Below the pieces are notes generated by a model, which made no database searches, was not told the origin of the DNA, and saw only the letters and a program-made list of their open reading frames with translations. 64,000 nt of DNA. Origin: Stanieria cyanosphaera PCC 7437. GTDB taxonomy: Bacteria; Cyanobacteriota; Cyanobacteriia; Cyanobacteriales; Xenococcaceae. A program made the position numbers and the translations under genes. Location of the stretch: assembly GCF_000317575.1 (NCBI RefSeq), contig NC_019748.1, positions 3,988,501 through 4,052,500 on the forward strand, written 5' to 3'. Positions 44,598 to 53,268 of the stretch are shown here, piece after piece. How positions within the stretch are numbered: position 1 is the first letter of the stretch; every line of letters starts with the position of its first letter.

Positions 44598-46157
44598 TTA
44601 ACATGATTGATGATTAACGGGCAAAATAACAGTAATTATTGTTCCCAATCCTAGTTTACTATTTAATTCGATCTTACCTCCATGTAAATCAACCGCTTTT
44701 TTTACAATTGATAATCCTAGACCAGTTCCTGGAATATCTCCAACATTGTTAGCTCGATAAAAAGAATCAAATAAGTGTTTTCTAGCTTCAACGGGAATAC
44801 CAATTCCGTAATCTTGAATTATTATTTGAACTATTTCTTGCTCGGCAAAATATAATATTTTAAATTCAATATTTTCTTCTTGAGGAGAATATTTTATAGC
44901 ATTAGAAAGCAAATTGTTTATAATTAATTTTAAAATTTTTTCATCTGACCAAATTACCAAATGTTCTACATTTGTCGAAAATAAAATATTTTTTTTATTA
45001 GCTGTAATTTCTAATTCTTTGATAAGTCGCTGACAAAATTTATTCAAATTAAGCAAACCAGGATTAAAAGTTAATTTTCCTTCTTCTGTTTTGCTGATTA
45101 CTAAAATATCTTCAACCAAAGATTGCATATTTTGAGCAGCAGTATTAATAGTTTTTAAATAAAAATCCCAATCTTCTTGAGAAATATTATTTTTATTCTC
45201 AGCCAAAAAATTAGCTGCAATTAAAATACTACTTAAAGGATTACGAAACTCATGGGAAGCCAAAGAAATAAACCGTGATTTAATTTCTCTAAGTTCTTTT
45301 TCTTTTTGTAAAGCTTGAAGTATTTCTGTTTCTGCTTGTTTACGAGCAGTAATATCTCTGCCAATATAAACGCAATTAAAAAATTCTTTAATTTCTGTTT
45401 GTACTATTGAACAACTAAATTCAATTTCTCTTAATTCGCCTGATTTTGTCTGGCAGATAGCATCTATTTTTTGAACTTTGTTACGATTTTTGAGTAAATA
45501 ATTATAAACTTTTTCGTGGTCAAAGTTTTCATTTTTTACAATAAAGTCGATTGTTTTTGCTACTAATTCGTTTTGATTGTAACCAAACACTTTTTTAGCT
45601 GCCTGATTTATTTGTTCAATTTCCCCCGATGGTGTAGTTATAAACAAAACATCACCCATTGAGGTCAAAATCTTTTTCGTACAGTCTTCAAATCTTTTTA
45701 AAGTACTTACTAATACTTCAGCTTCATTAATTTGTTGTACCAAAGATTGCTTGAGTAATATTATTTCAGTGGTATCTTCTAGAAAAATAATTAAATTGTT
45801 TCCAAGTTTTTTGATTAATAAATTAAAATATAAATTAGTTTTATTATTAACGTGGCGAGCAATAGTTTCAAGAGAAAAGAATTCTTGTTCTTGATTAAGA
45901 ATCTGAGTCAAAACATTTTCTAAACCAATTAATTCTGGAAAACTCAGTCGAATATCTTGCCCAGGAACAAGAGTTTGAGGAGATTCAGCAAACTTTTGTG
46001 CTGTCGTCGATCTCTGCAAAACAATTAAATTTTGATTAATTATTACATACTCTCTTTGATCGAAAATTAGTAACTGATTCACTGGAGCTTTCCTTCTTTT
46101 AATCCCAATTAAACTAGCTAAATTTAAATCATTGTTTGTGAACTCTGCTTTTGGCAA
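44598..46157 (-). CDS. PAS-domain sensor histidine kinase (cytoplasmic)
   Basis: The 519-residue protein has an N-terminal sensory module (25-140), a PAS domain (about 160-275), a HisKA domain with the phospho-accepting His302 in ISLASHEFRNPLSS, and an HATPase domain with N-box NLLSNAIKYSP, G1 DYGIGIP and G2 GTGLGLSIVKKAV. There is no membrane helix. Residues 25-275 are clearly homologous to residues 10-265 of the adenylyl cyclase four genes on (shared elements include DIR..PEL.G, SL.TI.R..N.K, IIF.ED.T and YLGRDIT/YIGRDIT). No response regulator is in the cluster, so its target is unknown. It is the first gene of the minus-strand set. Confidence 0.9.
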   Translation of the reverse strand: MPKAEFTNNDLNLASLIGIKRRKAPVNQLLIFDQREYVIINQNLIVLQRSTTAQKFAESPQTLVPGQDIRLSFPELIGLENVLTQILNQEQEFFSLETIARHVNNKTNLYFNLLIKKLGNNLIIFLEDTTEIILLKQSLVQQINEAEVLVSTLKRFEDCTKKILTSMGDVLFITTPSGEIEQINQAAKKVFGYNQNELVAKTIDFIVKNENFDHEKVYNYLLKNRNKVQKIDAICQTKSGELREIEFSCSIVQTEIKEFFNCVYIGRDITARKQAETEILQALQKEKELREIKSRFISLASHEFRNPLSSILIAANFLAENKNNISQEDWDFYLKTINTAAQNMQSLVEDILVISKTEEGKLTFNPGLLNLNKFCQRLIKELEITANKKNILFSTNVEHLVIWSDEKILKLIINNLLSNAIKYSPQEENIEFKILYFAEQEIVQIIIQDYGIGIPVEARKHLFDSFYRANNVGDIPGTGLGLSIVKKAVDLHGGKIELNSKLGLGTIITVILPVNHQSC

Positions 46158-46315
46158 CTAATTTGAGTAAATCTTATTTAAGCAAAAAAATATCAAATAA
46201 TAGTAAATAATACATCCGTCTTAGACTTAAGTTCGATAAAAAAATCATTATCGTAATTATTCATATATTTATATATCTTTAAGCTATCTTTGATTTTTTA
46301 CTGTTAAAGATTTCG

Positions 46316-46654
46316 ATGAATCAGTCTCCTAATAACTTTAATTTTGATGATCATGGCTTGAATTTTTCTGATTTAGAAGGAAAAGCTGCCAAAGAACTCC
46401 AGGAAATCGAAAATTTATCCCCCGAAAGCAGAGAAAGACTATCTATCCATAAAAAGCAGCTTGAACGCTTAATTATTTATCTAGCTGGTTTTGGTTTTGG
46501 TGTAGGTTTATTACTGGCAATTGTCTTAACTATTGTTTTGAACAAGCTGGGATTGACGAAAAAACCTAATCAATTACCACCGCCAGAAAGTGAAAAACTC
46601 GAACAAATTAAATATCATCCTAACCAGTCTTTTCAAGAGCTTAATTTTTTATGA
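46316..46654 (+). CDS. small single-span membrane protein, unknown
   Basis: A 112-residue protein with an acidic N-terminal part (NFDDHGLNFSDLEGKAAKEL), a basic helix, one strong membrane segment (about residues 56-78, IIYLAGFGFGVGLLLAIVLT) and a Pro/Gln-rich tail. It is divergent from the histidine-kinase cluster, 158 nt apart. The N-terminal pattern suggests interaction with other proteins, but no family is recognised. Confidence 0.6.
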   Translation: MNQSPNNFNFDDHGLNFSDLEGKAAKELQEIENLSPESRERLSIHKKQLERLIIYLAGFGFGVGLLLAIVLTIVLNKLGLTKKPNQLPPPESEKLEQIKYHPNQSFQELNFL

Positions 46655-46974
46655 AATCAACCAAGTGAATAATGTCATGATTTTTTGACTTATCTGCTGG
46701 CTAAATTTCTATTGAGAATACTATGTCATGATTTCTTGACATAACGATCCCCGAAATACTGATAAATTCGTTTTTGGGTCATTCTTTTCCTCAGAAAGAC
46801 TTGATCCCAACCCCAATATTTTTGTTACATATAGTTAAGCGTTGTATTGCATACTCAATAAAACAAACCAAAGATAATAAGACAACACAGATAGGGAATA
46901 TGCCCTACCGATTGAGTCTAAAAATGCTGCCAACAGCTAATTGCCGTCTTAATTAAATCGGAGGCTGTAGATAA
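46655..46974. promoter_or_regulatory. gap with two tandem TGTCA-N8-TGACA sites
   Basis: The 320-nt gap has no convincing gene. Two 18-nt near-palindromic sites lie in direct order: TGTCATGATTTTTTGACT (46673-46690) and TGTCATGATTTCTTGACA (46724-46741), identical in 16 of 18 positions and 51 nt apart start to start. They resemble paired operator sites. A later AAATCGGAGG run just before 46975 gives the ribosome site of the DUF4912 gene. Confidence 0.45.
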
Positions 46975-48222
46975 ATGGCAAGAGAACGTCCCCCTATAGA
47001 TGAAATGACTTTACGGCAACTGAGAAGAGTTGCTAGCGAACTGGGTATTTCCCGTTATAGTAGGATGCGAAAATCGCAGCTACTAGCAGAAGTCAAACAA
47101 GCAATTCAAGAATTAGAACAAAGAAGATTTTCTCAAAATCCTTTAATTCAAACCCAGGAGGAGCAACAAGTGGAAGCAACTAAATTTGACATAGGTCAAG
47201 ACGATCGCGTTGGTGGTCCCTTATCATCAGTTGATGAAGATTTAGGCGAACTTCCAGGCGGTTATGGAGAAAGCCGAATCGTCCTCATGCCAAGAGATCC
47301 TCAATGGGCTTATACTTATTGGGATGTTCCCAATGACCACAAAGAAGAGTTACGCCGTCAAGGCGGCCAACAAATCGCGCTACGTTTGTATGACGTAACT
47401 GATATCAGTTTAGAATATCAAGCTCCTCACAGTGTTCAAGAGTATCTTTGTGATGAATTAGCACGGGAATGGTATTTACCTCTACCCGTTAGCGATCGCG
47501 ATTATGTCATTGATATTGGTTATCGTTGTGCGGATGGACGCTGGTTAGTTTTAGCTCGTTCTGTACCAGTTCGCGTTCCTCCTGTCTATCCTTCTGACTG
47601 GATCGAAGATGTTTTTGTCACAGTTAACTGGGAAGAAGAGTTAGAAGGTAAAACTGTTTATGAACTTGTACCTCCTAGCAAGAAACAATCTGCTGTTACT
47701 GCTACTGGTGAAGGCACAAACGGTATTTACGAACAAATCTTTGGTATGACAAAATCTGCTGAAGCAATGCGCGTAGCAGGTTCTCTGTTTGGTTCGATGC
47801 AGCAAGTACCAGAACAAGCAGTTAGCTCTTATATTTTCCCCTCTGGTGTTGGTATGTGGGCATTACCTACCGCATCTGGAATAAATATGTCTGGTGTAGG
47901 TATGTCTGGAGTTGGTTTTTCTGCTTCTGCACCTCCAATTCGTCCTCGCAAATTCTGGTTAATTGCTGATGCGGAACTGATTGTTTACGGTGCAACCGAA
48001 CCTGATGCAACTGTTACTATAGGTGGTCGTCCAATTAAACTCAATCCCGATGGCACATTCCGCTTCCAGATGTCTTTCCAAGATGGTTTAATCGATTATC
48101 CGATTGTAGCAGTAGCTGCTGATGGCGAACAAAATCGCTCCATCCACATGAAGTTTAACCGCGAAACTCCTTCTCGTCATACTAATACTAAAGAAGAAGC
48201 GATCGAAGAATGGTTTGTCTAG
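46975..48222 (+). CDS. DUF4912 protein with N-terminal Rho-N/SAP-like domain
   Basis: The 415-residue protein begins with a helix-extended-loop-helix domain (TLRQLRRVASELGISRYSRM, like Rho-N/SAP nucleic-acid-binding domains, about residues 8-45). The DUF4912 core covers about 95-205 (LMPRDPQWAYTYWDVPNDHK, DYVIDIGYRCADGRWLVLAR). A Gly/Ser/Met-rich linker (NMSGVGMSGVGFSASAPP) leads to a C-terminal beta domain (ELIVYGATEPDATVTIGG). It is conserved in cyanobacteria, with unknown function. It has a Shine-Dalgarno (GGAGG) and a strong terminator, so it is monocistronic. Confidence 0.85.
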   Translation: MARERPPIDEMTLRQLRRVASELGISRYSRMRKSQLLAEVKQAIQELEQRRFSQNPLIQTQEEQQVEATKFDIGQDDRVGGPLSSVDEDLGELPGGYGESRIVLMPRDPQWAYTYWDVPNDHKEELRRQGGQQIALRLYDVTDISLEYQAPHSVQEYLCDELAREWYLPLPVSDRDYVIDIGYRCADGRWLVLARSVPVRVPPVYPSDWIEDVFVTVNWEEELEGKTVYELVPPSKKQSAVTATGEGTNGIYEQIFGMTKSAEAMRVAGSLFGSMQQVPEQAVSSYIFPSGVGMWALPTASGINMSGVGMSGVGFSASAPPIRPRKFWLIADAELIVYGATEPDATVTIGGRPIKLNPDGTFRFQMSFQDGLIDYPIVAVAADGEQNRSIHMKFNRETPSRHTNTKEEAIEEWFV

Positions 48223-48260
48223 ATTAACTTTCTTTAAAAATTAATCTAACTAAGATTAAG

Positions 48261-48292
48261 ACCTCTAACAATTAAAGTTAGAGGTTTGTTTT
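48261..48292 (+). terminator. intrinsic terminator of the DUF4912 gene
   Basis: ACCTCTAAC (48261-48269) and GTTAGAGGT (48277-48285) form a 9-bp perfect stem with a 7-nt loop, followed by TTGTTTTTTTG. The remaining 260 nt to the next gene show no gene or clear site. Confidence 0.9.
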
Positions 48293-48556
48293 TTTGCTTT
48301 TTTGTAATATCAAGTTCGGTTTAATACTTACATTAAAGATGAAATCAAATAATAGTAATAAGTAATAAATTGTTTCTTCGCTTAAAATAATCCTTAAATT
48401 TCAACACTCTTATCCGTAATTGGTATAAAAAAGATTTCAACAAAAGTTTGAATTAGATAAGGGCGATTATAGAATCGCCACTACGTAAAATATTTTGAGG
48501 TTGACTTAAAATCAAAAATCGTCTTTCATAGAGTTTTGAGTAAGTATGATAACTTT

Positions 48557-49882
48557 CTATACAACTCTCTCTAGTTTTCGTTTTGCAACCCCTAGTTCAA
48601 TTTCTTTCCGTACTGAGTAAATTAACTTCTTACTCAAATTAAACAAACGCCCCTTTAAGAAAATTCGGTCTATGCGTTTGATTACTCCTTTTAAATCTTT
48701 CTCGTGATATCTATTGAGAATAATATTAATTCCATCTACTAAATCATAACGCTTGATTTGAGCAAGAAGAGGAATTAGCTCCCTATAGGAAGATTCTCCA
48801 AAAGTATCGTTAAAATGGGCTGTTTTAATTAACAATTTTTTAGAAACATCTTTCTCTTTAAAAGTAGTAACTTCTTCCAACAATCCTAGTCCCAACAGTG
48901 CAGTCATGGTTCGGACACATTTTTCACACTTGCCACAGTTGTAGTTGCCTTCACGATAGCTATCCTTTTCATTACATACTCGCAAATGTCTCAAAGCTAC
49001 ATCCCATTGGGCAACCAATTTAGTTTTTGCCAGTCTCGATAAAGCTGCATCTTCATGACGAATATGTAGATTGCTACTGCTGAAATGGTGATCGATTAAA
49101 GGATGAGAACCCCAGGGAGCTAAATGAGCTAGATCGTAAGTAGAAGCCATCGAAACTGTTGTCAATCTGCGTGAAAGACTATGAGCAACAGCAGCCAAAA
49201 ATGAACCTTGAAATTCTAGTTTCCAAAACAGAAAATCTGGATCTAAATCTCTAATATGGGCATAGGCATTTGTATAAATAGGAATGAGATTGATCTCGGC
49301 ATCGTTAGCGATTGACGATACAGCATCAAGAACGTATTGAAAAGAAGGCTCTTCTTCATCCTCCCCATTAAGTATGCCGTAGACAAAAATACCGTCTTTA
49401 ATCGAGCGAGAATGTTCTGGGGCAAAATTAAAACGATTATTACGTACCATCGCTAAAGAATCTATACCACCAGAGAAAAAGCAACCCGCTCTTGGTTTTG
49501 CCATAACATAATCTGTGTCGGATGCCAGAGGTGCTTCAATTGGTATGACACGGCGATCGCCTTTATGCCAATGAACCAAACAATGCATGATGTTAGTTAA
49601 ACCATCTTTGAGTGCGGGACAGATCGGTGCATCGAGTGTAATTCTTCTTTCTCCATAGCGCATTGCTGGTATGACACAAGCAGCAAGAAAAGCATTGGGA
49701 TTACACCAAATATCGCTAGCAAATTCGTTGGTTGTCTCGAAATAAATATCTTGACTAGGGCGATCGCGATCTTCCCAAGTAACTGTTGCTATTGCTCTGA
49801 TTCGGTCTCGGTAACTTTCTGTTCTTAAATTATCAATCTTCACAAATTTTTGCTTAACAATTCTTAACAGTTGAGGTATCAA
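48557..49882 (-). CDS. QueC-like PP-loop ATPase of unknown function
   Basis: The 441-residue protein has an N-terminal beta-rich domain (1-120) and a PP-loop domain with the motif GCFFSGGIDSLAMV near residue 133 (SGGxDS binds ATP pyrophosphate). Further on, VCNEKDSYREGNYNCGKCEKC gives four cysteines spaced like the zinc site of QueC (7-cyano-7-deazaguanine synthase). An all-helical tail of about 110 residues follows. It is not canonical QueC in length or flanks, and no queuosine, capsule or natural-product genes are adjacent. ATP-dependent activation of a carboxylate or nucleobase is plausible, but the substrate is unknown. Confidence 0.75.
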   Translation of the reverse strand: MIPQLLRIVKQKFVKIDNLRTESYRDRIRAIATVTWEDRDRPSQDIYFETTNEFASDIWCNPNAFLAACVIPAMRYGERRITLDAPICPALKDGLTNIMHCLVHWHKGDRRVIPIEAPLASDTDYVMAKPRAGCFFSGGIDSLAMVRNNRFNFAPEHSRSIKDGIFVYGILNGEDEEEPSFQYVLDAVSSIANDAEINLIPIYTNAYAHIRDLDPDFLFWKLEFQGSFLAAVAHSLSRRLTTVSMASTYDLAHLAPWGSHPLIDHHFSSSNLHIRHEDAALSRLAKTKLVAQWDVALRHLRVCNEKDSYREGNYNCGKCEKCVRTMTALLGLGLLEEVTTFKEKDVSKKLLIKTAHFNDTFGESSYRELIPLLAQIKRYDLVDGINIILNRYHEKDLKGVIKRIDRIFLKGRLFNLSKKLIYSVRKEIELGVAKRKLERVV

Positions 49883-49974
49883 TTAAGTATAAAGTATTTT
49901 TTTCGTTTTCAGCTATATGCTACATCCCTACTGAGTTCTAGATATAGACAAAGTCTTATGTGAAGGTTAAAGAG

Positions 49975-50643
49975 CTAGTTTCTTTCACCAAAAATAATCT
50001 GACCTAAACGAATCATAGTAGCCCCTGCTTGAATTGCGAATAAATAATCTCCAGACATTCCCATCGATAGTTGAGACATAGATAAATGAGCAAAATTTTC
50101 TTGTTTGATTTGGTCGGCTAATTCCTGGGTTTTTTTAAAAGCAGCTAAAGTTTCTAAATCAGATAACCCTAGGGGTAAAATTGTCATTAAACCTTGAATA
50201 TTTAGATTTTCTAATTGATTGAGTTGAGATAAATCTGTTAACAACTCTTCAATTTGCCAACCATATTTATTAGGATCTGGAAGAACTTTGACTTGTAAAA
50301 AAACTTTCGGATGAATCGCTAATTCTCCTGAAATTTTATTTAAAACCTGAGCCAGTTTGAGACTATCTACTGAATGAATCCAATCAAAGTTTTCTAAAAC
50401 TTTTTTGGCTTTATTTGTTTGTAGATGACCAATAAAATGCCAAGTAATATCTGATAAATCTTGTAATTGTTGTTGTTTAGCTAGGGCTTCTTGAAGACGA
50501 TTCTCGCCAAAATCCCTGATTCCTGCTTGATAAGCAGCCCGCATTTTTTCTATACTTACTTGTTTAGTAATAGCAATTAAACGAACATCAGCAGGAATTT
50601 GCGCGTTAATTTCTGTAATTTTTTGGGCGATTAAATCTGTCAT
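49975..50643 (-). CDS. pipY: YggS/PipY family PLP-binding protein
   Basis: This COG0325 protein keeps PLP and amino/keto-acid pools balanced. From ATG 50643 it has 222 residues (a TTG 9 nt upstream is in frame but less likely). The PLP lysine is in RLIAITKQVS near residue 26, with the typical DFGENRLQEAL, WHFIGHLQTNKAKKVL and HLSMGMSGD segments (here LSMSQLSMGMSGDYLFAIQAG). In many cyanobacteria it is cotranscribed with pipX; here the upstream neighbour is divergent ggt and no pipX lies between, so that link is absent. Confidence 0.92.
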   Translation of the reverse strand: MTDLIAQKITEINAQIPADVRLIAITKQVSIEKMRAAYQAGIRDFGENRLQEALAKQQQLQDLSDITWHFIGHLQTNKAKKVLENFDWIHSVDSLKLAQVLNKISGELAIHPKVFLQVKVLPDPNKYGWQIEELLTDLSQLNQLENLNIQGLMTILPLGLSDLETLAAFKKTQELADQIKQENFAHLSMSQLSMGMSGDYLFAIQAGATMIRLGQIIFGERN

Positions 50644-50859
50644 TCGATTCAATTTCTTAAAAAGTAGGGAATTACTCGCTCACCAATGTTAAATTAGCCT
50701 ACACCTTTTGTACTTGCCAAGTAAAGCTAAAGAGTTGCCACGAGATGCACTTGAGACGAATAATCATCTCTTCTAAGATTAAAACCCAAAAAACAATTTT
50801 TAGCGATAACTTGGCTAGAAAAAGTGGTTTTCAAAGATATTTTAAGCAATAGCAAAAAC

Positions 50860-52449
50860 ATGAATCATTTAAATCAATATCCTTATTCTTCTCAACGTCG
50901 TATCATTTTAGGTAAAAAAGGTGCAGTAGCTACTAGTCAACCATTAGCTACTTTAGCTGGAATGGAAATGTTATGGGCTGGTGGTAATGCCGTAGATGCA
51001 GCCGTAGCAATGGCGATCGCTTTAACGGTAGTCGAACCGACTTCTAATGGTATTGGTGGAGATGCTTTTGCTTTAGTCTGGGATGGCAAATTACATGGTT
51101 TGAATGGTTCGGGAAAAAGTTCTCAAAATTGTAGTTTGGATTGTTTTACTTCAATAAATCGCATTCCAGAATTGGGTTGGTTGACTGTAACTGTACCAGG
51201 GGCAGTATCTGCTTGGCGTAGTCTTTGGGAAAGATGGGGCAAGTTACCGTTCACACAATTATTTGAACCAGCCATACGTTATGCGACAGAAGGATTTCCC
51301 GTTTCCCCTGTAACTGCCCAAGCATGGCAAAGAGCAGAAAAGATATTTTTACCACTGACTGCTCCGGAATACCAACCTTTTAAACAAGTCTTTTTTCCTA
51401 ATCACCGCGCCCCTATCACTGGAGAAGTGTGGGGAAGTTTAGCTCATGCCAATACTTTAAGAAAAATTGCTGTTTCTGGAGGAGAAAGTTTTTATCGAGG
51501 CAAGTTGGCTGAAGCAATAGTTAATTTTGCTGCCGATACAGGGGGTTTATTGACTCAACAAGATTTGGCTAATCATCAAGCTGATTGGGTACAACCAATC
51601 TCAACCGACTATCATAATGTACAGATTTGGGAAATCCCTCCTAATACTCAGGGTATAGCTGCTTTAATTGCATTGAACATTGTTGAAGGTTTGAATCTTT
51701 CCCAGTATCCTCGCGACTCAGGAACAAGTTTTCACTATCAAATCGAAGCGATGAAGCTTGCTTTTGCCGACTTGCATCAGTATGTAGGCGATTCTCAGTA
51801 TATGGAGGTAACCACAGCACAACTATTAGATAAAAATTATGCAGCAACCAGAAGAGAATTAATTCATTCTCAAGCAATTTCTTTAGCAACCCCAGGTTTA
51901 CCTCAAGGAGGCACAGTTTATTTAGCTGCTGCGGATTCAGACTTGATGGTATCTTTGATCCAATCTAATTATGAAGGTTTCGGTAGTGGAATTTTGATTC
52001 CCGAGACAGGTATTGCTCTACATAATCGCGGTTTAGGTTTTACATTAGAAATAGGGCATCCCAACCAAATTGCAGCCAATAAACGTCCTTTTCATACCAT
52101 TATCCCTGGTTTTCTTACTCAAGATGGTCATCCTTTAGGTGCTTTTGGGGTGATGGGTGCGCCCATGCAACCGCAGGGGCATTTACAAGTAATTGCTAAC
52201 CTAGTTGATTATGGTATGAATCCCCAAGCAGCTTTGGATGCACCTCGTTGGCGATTTATTGAAAAGGATGTGGTGTTGTTAGAAACGAGTGTTGCTCATC
52301 CCGTCGTTTTAGATTTAATTGAACGAGGACATAATATTAAAATTGCTCCTTCCAGAATGTTTGGTAAAGGACAAATTATTTTAAATCAAAATAACATTTT
52401 TGTTGCTGCTTCCGAACCAAGAGCGGATGGATTAGCATTAGCTTGGTAG
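50860..52449 (+). CDS. ggt: gamma-glutamyltransferase-family protein
   Basis: The 529-residue proenzyme (start ATG 50860; an in-frame GTG lies 36 nt upstream) belongs to the Ntn-hydrolase GGT family, which cleaves itself into two subunits and hydrolyses or transfers gamma-glutamyl groups from glutathione. Landmarks: AVATSQPLATLAGMEMLWAG, NGIGGDAFALVWDG, and the processing region GGTVYLAAADSDLMVSLIQS near residue 350, where Thr is the expected nucleophile (normally GTTH; here GTVY). FGSGILIPETGIALHNRG and GAPMQPQGHLQVI follow. There is no obvious signal peptide, so the location is uncertain. Confidence 0.88.
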   Translation: MNHLNQYPYSSQRRIILGKKGAVATSQPLATLAGMEMLWAGGNAVDAAVAMAIALTVVEPTSNGIGGDAFALVWDGKLHGLNGSGKSSQNCSLDCFTSINRIPELGWLTVTVPGAVSAWRSLWERWGKLPFTQLFEPAIRYATEGFPVSPVTAQAWQRAEKIFLPLTAPEYQPFKQVFFPNHRAPITGEVWGSLAHANTLRKIAVSGGESFYRGKLAEAIVNFAADTGGLLTQQDLANHQADWVQPISTDYHNVQIWEIPPNTQGIAALIALNIVEGLNLSQYPRDSGTSFHYQIEAMKLAFADLHQYVGDSQYMEVTTAQLLDKNYAATRRELIHSQAISLATPGLPQGGTVYLAAADSDLMVSLIQSNYEGFGSGILIPETGIALHNRGLGFTLEIGHPNQIAANKRPFHTIIPGFLTQDGHPLGAFGVMGAPMQPQGHLQVIANLVDYGMNPQAALDAPRWRFIEKDVVLLETSVAHPVVLDLIERGHNIKIAPSRMFGKGQIILNQNNIFVAASEPRADGLALAW

Positions 52450-52596
52450 AAGAAAATTGAATAGGGCTGTTCGCCAACTGGGTAGTTTAGTTTTATGAAT
52501 ATAACCCAGAAAAACATCAAAGGCGGTCGCATCGTTACTTTACATAACAGTTAAATAATCTGCAAGAACAGGATTTAGTATGATGTCTCTTGCCAA

Positions 52597-53259
52597 TTAA
52601 AGTGGTTTAGTTCGCGAAGGACAAAGATGAGCTAATTCACAAATATGACATTGAGGATTGCGAGCTTTACAAACTGCTCTACCATGATAAATAATTCTAA
52701 TCGAAAAATTTTCCCAGTCTGCTTGAGGTAAAAGCTTCATCAAATCTTGTTCAATTTTAATTGGGTCTTGGTTTTTAGTTAATCCCAGACGGTTGCTAAG
52801 ACGTTTAACGTGAGTATCTACAGTGACTCCCTGATTAATCCCAAAACCATGAGCCAGAACCACATTAGCAGTTTTACGAGCTACACCTGGAAGTGTTAAA
52901 AGTTGTTCCATTTGTTGAGGAACTTGTCCATTAAATTCCTCGACAATTTTTTGACAAGCACCCTGAATATTTTTGGCTTTGTTGCGATAGAAACCTGTAG
53001 AACGAATTAAAGTTTCCAATTCTGCTCGATTAGCAGCAGCAAAAGCAGAAGCATCAGGAAATTTAGCAAATAAAGCAGGTGTAACTTGATTAACTCGTTC
53101 GTCAGTACATTGAGCAGAAAGAATCGTAGCCACTAATAGCTGTAAAGTAGTTTGATAGTTAAGACTACAAGTGGCATCAGGATAAAGACGTTTTAAAAAC
53201 CGTAAGATTTCTTGACTGCGTTGTTTTTTACTAGGCAACTTAGAAGTGATGCTTGTCAT
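52597..53259 (-). CDS. nth: endonuclease III (DNA glycosylase/AP lyase)
   Basis: Nth removes oxidised pyrimidines and nicks abasic sites. The 220-residue protein has the helix-hairpin-helix LPGVARKTANVVLAHGFG with catalytic Lys near residue 129, the catalytic Asp in VDTHVKRLSNRLG, and the [4Fe-4S] site C-x6-C-x2-C-x5-C (CKARNPQCHICELAHLC) at the end. It lies 9 nt downstream of rseP on the same strand and is likely cotranscribed with it. Confidence 0.96.
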   Translation of the reverse strand: MTSITSKLPSKKQRSQEILRFLKRLYPDATCSLNYQTTLQLLVATILSAQCTDERVNQVTPALFAKFPDASAFAAANRAELETLIRSTGFYRNKAKNIQGACQKIVEEFNGQVPQQMEQLLTLPGVARKTANVVLAHGFGINQGVTVDTHVKRLSNRLGLTKNQDPIKIEQDLMKLLPQADWENFSIRIIYHGRAVCKARNPQCHICELAHLCPSRTKPL

Positions 53260-53268
53260 TTTAATTGT

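Noticed and set aside
46774-46956. 60-residue open frame upstream of the DUF4912 gene
   Set aside because: Starts with TTG, has no ribosome site, and its composition is not protein-like; it lies in a control region.
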